Source of the DNA: Pseudomonadota bacterium
GTDB lineage: Bacteria > Pseudomonadota > Alphaproteobacteria > Rhizobiales > Rhizobiaceae
Assembly: GCA_023457435.1 (NCBI GenBank)
Contig: JAEWLS010000048.1
Location: 124,001-188,000, forward strand
Direction of reading: 5' to 3'
DNA length: 64,000 bases
Below are positions 41,381 to 49,801 of the stretch, in pieces. The translations under genes were made by a program, and so were the position numbers. How positions within the stretch are numbered: position 1 is the first letter of the stretch; each line of letters begins with the position of its first letter. The notes beneath the pieces are model-generated. The model was not told the origin of the DNA, searched no databases, and saw only the letters and a list, made by a program, of their open reading frames with translations.

Positions 41381-43144
41381 TCAGGCGAATTCGACTGCAG
41401 CGAGGCTTGCCGCACCCTCGACCACGCGGTCCTTTAGCGCAGCCGTCTCCGAAACGAGATTTTCGGCGAAGAAGCGGCACAGCGCGACGTGGCGACCACC
41501 CTTGGCCGCCATCGCCGCGCGGGCGAGATAGGCGCCGCCGGCAGCAAGCGAGAACAGCCGCAGATAGGGCGTTGCACCCGCGAGCGCCTCCTGCGTACGG
41601 CCAGTTGCCAAGGCATCGAGCATCCAGCCGGTCGTCTCCAAGAGATCGTCGAGCGACGCACCGAGGCGATCCGCCGACTTTCCGAGCCCCGCCAGGTTCG
41701 ACTCGCGCAGCGCATCGACGTCCCGGCGCAGTTCGGCGATGTAATCACGCACATGCTCGCCCCCGGAAAGAGGCAGCTTGCGCGTCACCAGGTCTATGGC
41801 CTGGATGCCGTTCGTGCCCTCGTAGATCGGGGCAATGCGCGCGTCGCGCAGCAGTGCGGCCGCACCGGTCTCCTCGATGAAGCCCATGCCGCCATGCACC
41901 TGCACGCCCAAGGACGCCACGTCGACGCCGACGTCGGTCGACCACGCCTTTGCGAGCGGCGTCAGCAGGCCGGCGCGCTCGTTCCAGTGCTTCGAACGTT
42001 CGCCGTCCGCTTTCGACATGTCTATCGCATGCGCGCAGGCATAGCTGATGGCGCGCGCCGTCCAGGTGAGGACTTCCATGGTCGACAGCATGCGCCGCAC
42101 ATCCGGATGCAGGACGATCAGGCTCATCTCCTTGCCGGTGTCGCCGGCGGCGCGGCCTTGCCGGCGCTCCTTGGCATAAGCAATTGCCTTCTGGGTGGCG
42201 GCTTCGGCGACCGCAACGCCCTGCATGCCGACTGCAAGCCGGGCGTTGTTCATCATCGTGAACATGCAGGCGAGGCCCTTGTTCTCCTCGCCGATCAGCC
42301 AGCCGACGGCACCCTTCTCCTCGCCAGCGACGTAACCGTCTCCGTAGACCATCGTGCAGGTTGGCGAACCATGGATGCCAAGCTTGTGTTCTATCGATGC
42401 ACAGAAGACGTCGTTGCGGCGCCCGAGGGAACCGTCCGCATTCACTAGAAACTTCGGCACCAGGAACAGCGAGATTCCGCGTGTGCCTGCCGGCGCATCG
42501 GGTAGTCGCGCCAGCACCAGATGCACGATGTTGTCGGTGAAATCGTGCTCACCATAGGTAATGAATATCTTCTGGCCGTAGATGCGGTAGGTACCGTCAT
42601 CGCGTCGTTCGGCGCGGGTGCGCAATGCGCCGACGTCAGAACCCGCCTGCGGCTCGGTCAGGTTCATCGTGCCCATCCACTGGCCCGATACCAGCTTGTC
42701 CACGTAGACCGCCTTGAGCGCGGCGGATGCGTGTCTCTCCAGTGCCTCGACAGCGCCCATGGTCAGCGTTGGGCCAATGGCGAACGCCATGGCGCCGGAA
42801 TTCCACATCTCCAGCGCGGCTACGGACAACATCATGGGCAACCCCTGCCCGCCGTGCTCCACCGGACCAGTCAGCGCATTCCACCCGCCTTCACACCAGC
42901 GCGCATAGAGCTCCTTCCAGCCGGGCGGCGTGGTGACTGCGCCATCCTTCAGGACCGCCCCCTGTTCGTCGCCGATTCTGTAGAGCGGGGCGATCTCCTC
43001 GCTCGCGAAGCGCCCCGCCTCGGTGAGGATGGCATCCGCCAGGTCTTCCGACAGGTCGCCCAGTTGTCCTTCGTCGAGCGCCGCGCGGAGGCCCGCAACA
43101 TGCTTCAACGTGAAGGCGATTTCGTCGACCGGCGCGCGATACAT
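41381..43144 (-). CDS. Acyl-CoA dehydrogenase, long (DmdC-like) type
   Basis: The 587-residue flavoenzyme has the usual dehydrogenase core (TMNLTEPQAGSDVGALRTRA and IYGQKIFITYGEHDFTDNI) with the catalytic Glu in IYEGTNGIQAIDL. It also has an extra C-terminal domain of about 130 residues. This long form is annotated as 3-methylmercaptopropionyl-CoA or medium/long-chain dehydrogenase; the substrate cannot be fixed here. The gene leads an operon with the hydratase/isomerase and has a LiuR-like operator in its promoter. Confidence 0.92.
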   Translation of the reverse strand: MYRAPVDEIAFTLKHVAGLRAALDEGQLGDLSEDLADAILTEAGRFASEEIAPLYRIGDEQGAVLKDGAVTTPPGWKELYARWCEGGWNALTGPVEHGGQGLPMMLSVAALEMWNSGAMAFAIGPTLTMGAVEALERHASAALKAVYVDKLVSGQWMGTMNLTEPQAGSDVGALRTRAERRDDGTYRIYGQKIFITYGEHDFTDNIVHLVLARLPDAPAGTRGISLFLVPKFLVNADGSLGRRNDVFCASIEHKLGIHGSPTCTMVYGDGYVAGEEKGAVGWLIGEENKGLACMFTMMNNARLAVGMQGVAVAEAATQKAIAYAKERRQGRAAGDTGKEMSLIVLHPDVRRMLSTMEVLTWTARAISYACAHAIDMSKADGERSKHWNERAGLLTPLAKAWSTDVGVDVASLGVQVHGGMGFIEETGAAALLRDARIAPIYEGTNGIQAIDLVTRKLPLSGGEHVRDYIAELRRDVDALRESNLAGLGKSADRLGASLDDLLETTGWMLDALATGRTQEALAGATPYLRLFSLAAGGAYLARAAMAAKGGRHVALCRFFAENLVSETAALKDRVVEGAASLAAVEFA

Positions 43145-43179
43145 GGCTCCTCCAGTGGCGGCTATGCAGCTGGCCCGAT

Positions 43180-43208
43180 TTGCTATTTGCTTTTTACGTA
43201 AACGTCAA
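43180..43208 (-). promoter_or_regulatory. Promoter of the acyl-CoA dehydrogenase operon with LiuR-like MerR operator
   Basis: On the minus strand a -35 TTGACG (43208-43203) and a -10 TAGCAA (43185-43180) are separated by 17 bp. The + strand sequence TTTACGTAAACGTCAA (43193-43208), with the palindromic core TTTACGTAAA, overlaps the -35 and the spacer. MerR-family regulators bind between -35 and -10, and the LiuR group, which controls branched-chain and fatty-acid catabolism, uses motifs of this kind. The -10 ends 35 bp before the ATG. Confidence 0.55.
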
Positions 43209-43277
43209 TTCGGCTCCGCGAGCTTGCCAGGGCAACAGGTGCCGGTCTAGTTCGGCGGCACGGACCGGGAGAGACTG

Positions 43278-43496
43278 ATGCTGTCACGCGGCGAGAAATA
43301 CAAGTGCATCGAGTGCGGCCTCCCGTACGCAGCAGATGGTTTCGCGCTGCACTACGGGCGTATTGAAAACGGCCCGGCCTACTGGTCCGACCGCGGTCTG
43401 CTATGCTCACCCGAGTGTTCACTCAAGCATCACAGGAAACGCGAGGCTGAAGGCACGTTGCCGGCAGCACCTTCGGCCAATCCGCTCGAGCGCTAG
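43278..43496 (+). CDS. Small zinc-ribbon-like protein
   Basis: A 72-residue protein with two cysteine pairs: KYKCIECGLPYAA near the start and LLCSPECSLKHHRKRE near residue 45, the latter followed by two histidines. The spacing suggests one zinc site formed by CxxC and CxxxC. The middle (ALHYGRIENGPAYWSDR) is aromatic. The ATG at 43278 has GGGAGAG upstream. No named family is recognised; an RNA- or protein-binding role would be typical for such small zinc proteins. Its stop codon shares a CTAG with purD. Confidence 0.72.
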   Translation: MLSRGEKYKCIECGLPYAADGFALHYGRIENGPAYWSDRGLLCSPECSLKHHRKREAEGTLPAAPSANPLER

Positions 43497-44767
43497 GCGC
43501 ATTCCCTCTCGACGGCGCGCCAGCCTATGTCGCGGCGGCAGAACCCGCCCGGCCAGTCGATGAGATCGACAGCGCGGTAAGCCGCGGCCTGCGCGGCGGT
43601 GACGGTCGGGCCGATGGTAGTCACGTTCAACACGCGACCGCCAGCGGCCACGAGCGCACCGGCGTTCTCCGCCGTCCCCGCGTGGAACACGTTGGCGCCT
43701 GCTGCCTCTGCCCGCTCGATGCCAGCGATCGCCGTCCCCTTCTCCGGCGCGCCGGGATAGCCATTTGCAGCCAAGACGACTGCCAGTGCGACATCATCGC
43801 TCCAGCGCACCGTCCTCTCGGCGAGTTTGCCGCTCGTGCATGCCAGCAGGAGCGGCACCAGGTCCTCTTCGAGGCGGGTCAGCAGCACCTGGCACTCGGG
43901 GTCGCCGAAGCGGACATTGTACTCGATCAATTTCGGACCGTCCGCCGTCAGAATCAATCCGGCGAAGAGCACGCCTTTGAAGGGTGCACCAATTTCCGCC
44001 ATTCCGCGCAGCGTCGGCCGGACGATCGTGCTCATGACGCGCTCCTGTAACTCGACGGTGAAGGCCGGCGCTGGCGAGTAGGCGCCCATGCCACCGGTGT
44101 TCGGTCCTGTATCTCCGTCGCCGACGCGCTTGTGGTCCTGCGCTGAACCGAAGGGCGACGCCGTCTCGCCGTCGCAAAGGCAGAAAAAGCTTACTTCTTC
44201 TCCTTCGAGGAACTCCTCGACCACGACCTCCGCACCCGCTCCGCCGAACGCTCCCTCGAAACAGGCGTCAATAGCCGCCAGCGCCTCGTCGAGCGTCATG
44301 GCGACCGTTACGCCCTTCCCCGCGGCGAGGCCGTCAGCCTTGATCACGATCGGCGCGCCCACGCGCGACGCATACATCCTGGCGGAGTCGGCGTCCTGGA
44401 AACGCCCGTAAGCGGCAGTCGGTATCGCCATTCGCGCGCAAAGGTCCTTGGTGAAGCCCTTGGACCCCTCCAGCCGCGCTGCCGCGGCTGAGGGACCGAA
44501 GACATCGATGCCAGAACGGGCCAGCGCGTCGGCGAGACCCGCGACGAGTGGCCCTTCCGGACCGACAACCACCAGATCGATGGCGGTCTCCTGCGCGAAT
44601 GCGACAACGGAGGGGTGATCCCCGATATCCAGCTCAACACACTTGGCCTCCCGGGCGATACCGGGATTTCCCGGTGCGCAGAAGAGCTTCGTCACCAGCG
44701 GCGAACGGGCGATCTTCCACGCCAGCGCATGCTCGCGCCCGCCCGATCCGATGATGAGGATGTTCAT
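43493..44767 (-). CDS. purD: Phosphoribosylamine--glycine ligase
   Basis: The 424-residue ATP-grasp enzyme makes GAR, the second step of purine synthesis. Visible are MNILIIGSGGREHALAWK, the ATP-binding GAPIVIKADGLAAGKGVTVA, GDTGPNTGGMGAYSPAP and the metal-binding FNVRFGDPE-type segment (here YNVRFGDPECQVLL). The length is normal. It is divergent from the VapBC module and converges on the small zinc-ribbon gene, sharing the CTAG stop. Confidence 0.96.
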   Translation of the reverse strand: MNILIIGSGGREHALAWKIARSPLVTKLFCAPGNPGIAREAKCVELDIGDHPSVVAFAQETAIDLVVVGPEGPLVAGLADALARSGIDVFGPSAAAARLEGSKGFTKDLCARMAIPTAAYGRFQDADSARMYASRVGAPIVIKADGLAAGKGVTVAMTLDEALAAIDACFEGAFGGAGAEVVVEEFLEGEEVSFFCLCDGETASPFGSAQDHKRVGDGDTGPNTGGMGAYSPAPAFTVELQERVMSTIVRPTLRGMAEIGAPFKGVLFAGLILTADGPKLIEYNVRFGDPECQVLLTRLEEDLVPLLLACTSGKLAERTVRWSDDVALAVVLAANGYPGAPEKGTAIAGIERAEAAGANVFHAGTAENAGALVAAGGRVLNVTTIGPTVTAAQAAAYRAVDLIDWPGGFCRRDIGWRAVERECA

Positions 44768-44867
44768 ATGCGCCGCGCCCCCGTTCGCGCCCCGCCTATG
44801 GGTGGGGCACCGGGAGGTCAAGGGCAATCCGAGACCGCGTCATCCGTGCAGCACCATATACCAAGCA

Positions 44868-44902
44868 TTGATTTCAGCATCAAACGATGTCACTTTTGAT
44901 GC
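44868..44902 (+). promoter_or_regulatory. Probable VapBC operator: inverted and repeated TTGAT half-sites
   Basis: GCATCAAA (44877-44884) and TTTGATGC (44895-44902) form a perfect 8-bp inverted repeat with a 10-bp spacer. A further TTGAT half-site lies at 44868-44872. The repeat ends one base before the AAGGAG ribosome-binding site of vapB. VapBC complexes autorepress by binding such palindromes, and here binding could also block ribosome access. Confidence 0.65.
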
Positions 44903-44915
44903 CAAGGAGTTTCCC

Positions 44916-45110
44916 ATGCGCACTACGATTACCCTCGACGACGACCTCCTCTCGAAAGCCAGCGAATACACGGGGATCGTGGAGAAGTCCGCACTTGTGC
45001 GCGAGGCCCTCAAGGCACTGGTCGAGCGGGAAGCAGCGCGCAGGCTTATTAGGCTCGGTGGTTCCGATCCGAACGCATCGGCCGCTCCGCGTCGTCGGTC
45101 GGCCCTGTGA
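44916..45110 (+). CDS. vapB: VapB-type antitoxin
   Basis: The 64-residue protein begins MRTTITLDDDLLSKASEYTG, the N-terminal ribbon-helix-helix DNA-binding domain of VapB type II antitoxins, followed by a helix KSALVREALKALVEREAARR and a short C-terminal toxin-binding tail. The AAGGAG ribosome-binding site is six bases before the ATG. The stop codon overlaps the GTG start of the PIN-domain toxin (GTGA), so antitoxin and toxin are translated together. An inverted repeat lies just upstream. Confidence 0.9.
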   Translation: MRTTITLDDDLLSKASEYTGIVEKSALVREALKALVEREAARRLIRLGGSDPNASAAPRRRSAL

Positions 45111-45472
45111 TCCTTGCAGACTCGTCGATCTGGATCGACCACATTCGGCACGCAGACGGACGATTGGTGTTCCTGCTTGATGCGAAGCAGATTTACATGC
45201 ATCCATTTGTTGTCGGCGAGCTCGCACTAGGCAGCATCAAAAATCGCAAAGAGGTAATTGGTACACTTCTCGATATACCGCACGCATTACACGCCACCGA
45301 CAGCGAAGTCATAGGTCTCATCGAGCAATCTTCCCTCTACGGAAGAGGCATCGGCTTTGCCGACGCCCACCTTCTGGCGTCTGCCTTGTTGACAGTGGAG
45401 ACGCGACTTTGGACGAGAGACAAGAGGCTCGCAAAAGTCGCGACAGAACTGGGCGTTGCCTACGAGGGGTAA
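45107..45472 (+). CDS. vapC: VapC-type PIN-domain toxin
   Basis: The 121-residue endoribonuclease-type toxin starts at GTG 45107. The four acidic PIN residues are visible: Asp in LADSSIWIDHIR, Glu in VVGELALGS, Asp in GRGIGFADAHLLAS and Asp in LWTRDKRLAK. All are retained, so the toxin should be active. VapC toxins cleave tRNA or rRNA when the antitoxin is degraded. Codon use includes more A/T-rich codons than neighbouring genes, consistent with horizontal transfer. Confidence 0.92.
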   Translation: MILADSSIWIDHIRHADGRLVFLLDAKQIYMHPFVVGELALGSIKNRKEVIGTLLDIPHALHATDSEVIGLIEQSSLYGRGIGFADAHLLASALLTVETRLWTRDKRLAKVATELGVAYEG

Positions 45473-45533
45473 TGCGACGCGCATAGGCCTCCGAACCTTG
45501 ACGCCCTTGATGTGCCCTGCCACTCCCAGTTCC

Positions 45534-46517
45534 ATGGATACCATCCAGTCGCGCGAGACACAGGGCCGGGTCGCCGATGCGCCCTCGGGCCACTGGGTCT
45601 ATCGCGTCCTGCCGCGCGGTGCGTGGCCCTACGCGCAGCTTGCCCGCTGGGATCGGCCGATCGGATGGTGGCTTCTGCTTTGGCCATGCTGGTGGTCCGC
45701 GGCACTTGCGGCAAGTGCATTCGCCCAGCCGGGCGATCCACTGGGGCAGACCCTGCCCTCTCCGTGGACGCTGCTGCTCTTCGCGGCCGGCGCTATCGCC
45801 ATGCGCGGCGCGGGCTGCACATACAACGACCTCGCCGACGTGAATTTCGACTTGCAGGTGGCAAGAACGCGATCGCGGCCGCTGCCCGCCGGAAAGGTGA
45901 CGCGCAGGCAGGCGTGGGCGTTCCTCGTGGCGCAGGCGCTGGTCGGCCTCGCGGTGCTGTTGCAATTCAACTGGTTCGCAGTAGGCATCGGCGCGGCGTC
46001 GCTCGTCGTCGTCGCGATCTATCCGTTCATGAAGCGATTCACCGACTGGCCGCAGCTTTTCCTCGGCTTCGCCTTCTCATGGGGGGCCCTGATGGGCTGG
46101 GCGGCGCATTTCGGCAGCCTCTCATCGGCGCCGATTCTGCTCTATCTCGGTTCGATCCTGTGGGTGATCGGATACGACACTATCTACGCCCATCAGGACA
46201 AGGAGGACGACGCACTGGTCGGCGTGCGTTCCACGGCCCGCCTGTTCGGCGAACGGACGAAGGAAGCCCTTGTCTGGCTCTACGGCGGGGCCCTGCTGCT
46301 GTTTGCCGTCGCATTCGCCAACGCGCAGGTACCGATGCCCGCGCTAGCAGGGCTCCTTGCGGCCGGAGCGCACATGCTGCGGCAGGTCCACGCGCTCGAC
46401 ATCGACGATCCGGAACAGTGCCTGAGGCTGTTCAAGTCGAACAGCGTCGTCGGCTGGCTGATCTTTCTCGGCCTGCTCGGCGGGGGCGTTTGGGCGACAA
46501 TCAGCCCGAATTTCTGA
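45534..46517 (+). CDS. ubiA: 4-hydroxybenzoate polyprenyltransferase UbiA
   Basis: The 327-residue membrane enzyme attaches the polyprenyl tail to 4-hydroxybenzoate in ubiquinone synthesis. The two Asp-rich sites are GCTYNDLADVNFDLQV and YDTIYAHQDKEDD, with RTRSRPLPAGKVTRRQ after the first. Eight or nine hydrophobic helices are visible. The start is uncertain: ATG 45534 (MDTIQSRE) and ATG 45510 (MCPATPSS) both lack a strong ribosome-binding site. Its side-chain donor is made by the polyprenyl synthase encoded at 57-58 kb. Confidence 0.95.
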   Translation: MDTIQSRETQGRVADAPSGHWVYRVLPRGAWPYAQLARWDRPIGWWLLLWPCWWSAALAASAFAQPGDPLGQTLPSPWTLLLFAAGAIAMRGAGCTYNDLADVNFDLQVARTRSRPLPAGKVTRRQAWAFLVAQALVGLAVLLQFNWFAVGIGAASLVVVAIYPFMKRFTDWPQLFLGFAFSWGALMGWAAHFGSLSSAPILLYLGSILWVIGYDTIYAHQDKEDDALVGVRSTARLFGERTKEALVWLYGGALLLFAVAFANAQVPMPALAGLLAAGAHMLRQVHALDIDDPEQCLRLFKSNSVVGWLIFLGLLGGGVWATISPNF

Positions 46518-46520
46518 GCT

Positions 46521-47087
46521 TCAGGCCCGAGCTATTATCTCTTCACCCCCGATGACCAGGCGCAGACCGAGGTCTCCAGTCTTGCGACGCGCCAGGAAGC
46601 GCGGGCGCCGAGTCGTGGCGATCCGGCCTTTCCGGCGCTCCTTGGCAGGGCCTGCCTTTACCTGGCCGATGGACTCCTCGAGCGAGCGAGCCACGCCATC
46701 GGCCTCGACCAGCAGCATCGGCAAGCGGAAAGCATCCGCCCAGGCGCGCCAGTCGGCTGCGACATCGTCGAGATTGTCCGCGACCAGCAGCGGCACGGAC
46801 AGCATCGGGTCGTTGTGCAGCAGCTCGAGCGTCACCGTTACCTCGCCGGAGCCATCCTCCATCGCGCGGGCGGCGATGCCGCGAAACGCATAGAGCGGGA
46901 GCACCACCGTCACCGGTAGCCGTGACTTCTCCAGGATGCGCACGATCTTGGCGCCGCGCTCGTCCACCTCGAAGCTGACGTCGCCATAGGCGTCGCGCGT
47001 CGCATAGCTCGCCATCTGCGGCAGGCGCATCGGGTCGAGCCGCATGTTGCAGCCCGCCCAGACTGGCTTCAGTCCGGTGCTCGTCAT
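46521..47087 (-). CDS. Conserved Rhizobiales protein, possibly DUF6101
   Basis: The 188-residue protein has no signal peptide or membrane helix. The N-terminal 120 residues contain GCNMRLDPMRLPQMASY and VVLPLYAFRGIAARAMEDG, and the C-terminus is strongly basic (KERRKGRIATTRRPRFLARR), suggesting nucleic-acid binding. It fits the DUF6101 proteins of Rhizobiales, but I assign the family only tentatively. AGGAAGG lies upstream of the ATG. It converges on ubiA with a 3-bp gap. Confidence 0.7.
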   Translation of the reverse strand: MTSTGLKPVWAGCNMRLDPMRLPQMASYATRDAYGDVSFEVDERGAKIVRILEKSRLPVTVVLPLYAFRGIAARAMEDGSGEVTVTLELLHNDPMLSVPLLVADNLDDVAADWRAWADAFRLPMLLVEADGVARSLEESIGQVKAGPAKERRKGRIATTRRPRFLARRKTGDLGLRLVIGGEEIIARA

Positions 47088-47253
47088 TTCAGCCTTCCTG
47101 TCTCTCCTGAGAGCCGGCCTTGCCGGACCTCCCGGGCGGTTTTCCCGCCTCGTTGCAGGGGACATTAGGCGCGGGCTCTTACCGCCCGGCTTAGATTTTC
47201 GGTTAAAATTGTCCGATCCCGCGGATGGTTACGAAGGCGGAATTCGGCAAGGT

Positions 47254-48657
47254 TCACAGAAGCTTGCCGGGGTTCATGATACCCATCGGATCGAATGCCG
47301 ACTTGATCCGACGCATCAGATCGATGGCGACCGGCGACTCCGTGGCAAGCAACTCGTGACGCTTCATCTTGCCGATGCCGTGCTCGGCGCTGATCGAGCC
47401 GCCAAAGCTGCGCACGACAGCGTGGACGGCGTCGTTCATCTGCCGATAGAGCGCCAGGAAGTCTGCGGGCTTCCACCCAACCGGCTGCGAGACGTTGAAG
47501 TGAAGGTTGCCGTCGCCCATGTGGCCGAAGCAGACGAGGCGCGCGCCTCGGGCAACCCTGGCAACCTCGGCAGCCGCCGTGTCGATGAGGTCCGGAATCG
47601 CCGCCACCGGCACGGAGATGTCGTGCTTTATCGAAGCGCCTTCCGGCTTCTGAGCATCCGACATCGATTCCCGCAGCCGCCAGAACGCGTCGAACTGCGC
47701 CCTGCTCTGAGCGATCACCGCGTCGCCTATCAACCCGTCGCCGAGCGCATCAGCAAGGATCGATTCCATCATCGAGGAGGCATCCTCGGCGGACCGGCCG
47801 GAGGAAATCTCGACCAGCACATACCAGGGGTACGCGCCGGCCAGCGGCGCGACGTTGCCGGGCACGTGCCGAACAGAGAAATCGAGCGCACTGTCGATTG
47901 CCAGCTCGAATGCCGTGAGAGCACCTCCGGCAAGCGCATTGGCGCGGATGAACAACGCCAAAGCGTCGCTGGGCGTGCCGAGCCCGATCCACGCGACCTC
48001 CCTGCCCTTCGGCTTCGGAAACAGCTTGAGCACGGCAGCGGTGACGATCCCCAACGTGCCTTCGGCGCCGACGAACAGGTCCTTCAGATCGTAGCCGGTG
48101 TTGTCCTTCTTGAGCTTGCGCAGGTCGTCGAAAACCGCGCCACCGGGAAGCACGACCTCGACTCCCAAGCTCAGATCGCGTGCGGTCCCGTATGCAAGCG
48201 CGCCGGTGCCGCCTGCGTTCGAAGACAGATTCCCGCCGATCTGGCAGGAGCCCTGCGAGGCCAAAGACAGCGGGAACAGCCGGTCGGCGCCGTCCGCGGC
48301 CTCCTGCAGCGCATGCAGGACGACACCGGCTTCGGCGGTGACCGTGTTCGAGCCCAGGTCGATCTCGCGGATGCGGTTCATCCGGCTCAGGTTGACTATG
48401 ACCTCGCCGCCGAACGGCATCTGACCGCCGACAAGTCCAGTGTTTCCGCCTTGTGGCACGATCGCGGTCCGCGTTTCCTCCGCTACCCTCAAGATCTCGG
48501 ACACTTCCTGCGTCGAGCCAGGGCGCAGCACCAGCGACGAGTCCGCGCCATAGAGACCCCGCGGCTCGCGCTCATACGGCAGCCGATCGCCAGCCGCCGT
48601 CAGCGCGTTCGCGTCGCCCACAATGGCCGCGAACCGCCTGAGCAAAGTCTCATCCAT
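47254..48657 (-). CDS. FAD-linked 2-hydroxyacid dehydrogenase (D-lactate/D-2-hydroxyglutarate type)
   Basis: The 467-residue flavoprotein has a PCMH-type FAD domain (VPQGGNTGLVGGQMPFGGEV and GGNLSSNAGGTGALAYG) and the FAD-oxidase C domain with the metal-binding histidines in CFGHMGDGNLHFNV and SISAEHGIGKMKR. It fits D-2-hydroxyglutarate or D-lactate dehydrogenases that donate electrons to an electron-transfer flavoprotein or quinone. It overlaps the Sua5 gene by 8 bp, hence cotranscription. Confidence 0.92.
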   Translation of the reverse strand: MDETLLRRFAAIVGDANALTAAGDRLPYEREPRGLYGADSSLVLRPGSTQEVSEILRVAEETRTAIVPQGGNTGLVGGQMPFGGEVIVNLSRMNRIREIDLGSNTVTAEAGVVLHALQEAADGADRLFPLSLASQGSCQIGGNLSSNAGGTGALAYGTARDLSLGVEVVLPGGAVFDDLRKLKKDNTGYDLKDLFVGAEGTLGIVTAAVLKLFPKPKGREVAWIGLGTPSDALALFIRANALAGGALTAFELAIDSALDFSVRHVPGNVAPLAGAYPWYVLVEISSGRSAEDASSMMESILADALGDGLIGDAVIAQSRAQFDAFWRLRESMSDAQKPEGASIKHDISVPVAAIPDLIDTAAAEVARVARGARLVCFGHMGDGNLHFNVSQPVGWKPADFLALYRQMNDAVHAVVRSFGGSISAEHGIGKMKRHELLATESPVAIDLMRRIKSAFDPMGIMNPGKLL

Positions 48658-49630
48658 CCTGCGCTCCCCGCGGCGCAGCGGCGCGCGCAAGCCGATCGTT
48701 GATGGCCTCGCCGAGACCCGTCATCGGGATCGGCATGACGGCAATCGTCGATGCGCCGGATGCGTCGAGTTGATGCATCATGGCGAAGAGGTTGGCCGCC
48801 GCCTCGCGAAGGTCCCCCGAGGGCGAGAGGTTGGCCGTCGCGAAGGGTCGGCCCGCGATATGCTGCCGACCGAACGCAAGCAGCGCTTCGCCTTCATCCA
48901 CCGATGTGGCGTCAAGTCTGAGATGCGCGTGCGGAGCGTAGTGGGAAGCCAGCATCCCTGGGGCCTGGACGGCGCCGCCGTGCGTCCGGCGCAGGCGCCG
49001 GCCGGCGACACGCTCGATGTCGTCGGAGGCGATGCCGCCGGGACGTAACAGGATAAGCTCTCCGTCCTCGACCTTCACGATGGTCGACTCGAGACCGATG
49101 GGCGTGCGCCCGCCGTCAACCACGAGAGGAATTCGTGTTCCGAGGTCGGCAGCCACCTCGCCGGCGCTGGTCGCCGAGACGCGCCCCGACGAATTCGCGC
49201 TAGGCGCGGCGAGCGGGCGATCGAGTTCCGCGATCAACGTCTGCGCGAAGCCGCGGGGAGCGCGGAGTGCCAAAGTCGGCAGCCCCGCAGAAACAAGAGC
49301 GTGCACGCGGCTCTCCTCGCGATGCGGCACCACAAGGGTGAGAGGTCCCGGCCAGAACGCGTCGGCAAGCTTCTGCGACAAAGGGTCGAAGACACCGAAC
49401 CGCTCAGCCATCGCGAGGCCCGAGACATGCGCTATCAACGGGTTGAAACGCGGCCGGCGCTTGGCTTCGAAAATGCGCGCAACGGCTGCGCCATTTGTGG
49501 CGTCGGCAGCAAGGCCGTAAACCGTCTCGGTCGGGATCGCCACAGGCTCACCGGCGCGGATTAGCTCCAGCGCGCGGCTCAGCGCCCGTTCCTGCGGCAG
49601 GATTGCGGCGTGTGTCGAGGGAACGTGCAT
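48650..49630 (-). CDS. L-threonylcarbamoyladenylate synthase (Sua5/YrdC)
   Basis: The 326-residue protein makes threonylcarbamoyl-AMP for the t6A37 modification of tRNA. The YrdC domain is clear from IPTETVYGLAADATN, KRRPRFNPLIAHV, APSANSSGRVSATSA and LESTIVKVEDG. A C-terminal Sua5 domain (GMLASHYAPHAHLRLD) follows, so it is the long Sua5 form rather than the short TsaC form. Threonine is its substrate, which connects loosely to thrB and thrC in this window. Confidence 0.94.
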   Translation of the reverse strand: MHVPSTHAAILPQERALSRALELIRAGEPVAIPTETVYGLAADATNGAAVARIFEAKRRPRFNPLIAHVSGLAMAERFGVFDPLSQKLADAFWPGPLTLVVPHREESRVHALVSAGLPTLALRAPRGFAQTLIAELDRPLAAPSANSSGRVSATSAGEVAADLGTRIPLVVDGGRTPIGLESTIVKVEDGELILLRPGGIASDDIERVAGRRLRRTHGGAVQAPGMLASHYAPHAHLRLDATSVDEGEALLAFGRQHIAGRPFATANLSPSGDLREAAANLFAMMHQLDASGASTIAVMPIPMTGLGEAINDRLARAAAPRGAQDG

Positions 49631-49801
49631 AGCGGGTCGATAGACCGCCGATCTGCAAGCCGCAATAGAGCGGCAAGCCGACTACTGCCCCCGCGTCACC
49701 CATTTGTTAATCCTCATTCATTAGATTTCTCGGCCGAGCGACCGGACCCCGGAGCCCGCCGCAATGCTGAACCATGCGCATGAAAGGTCGGCCGCAGAAC
49801 G

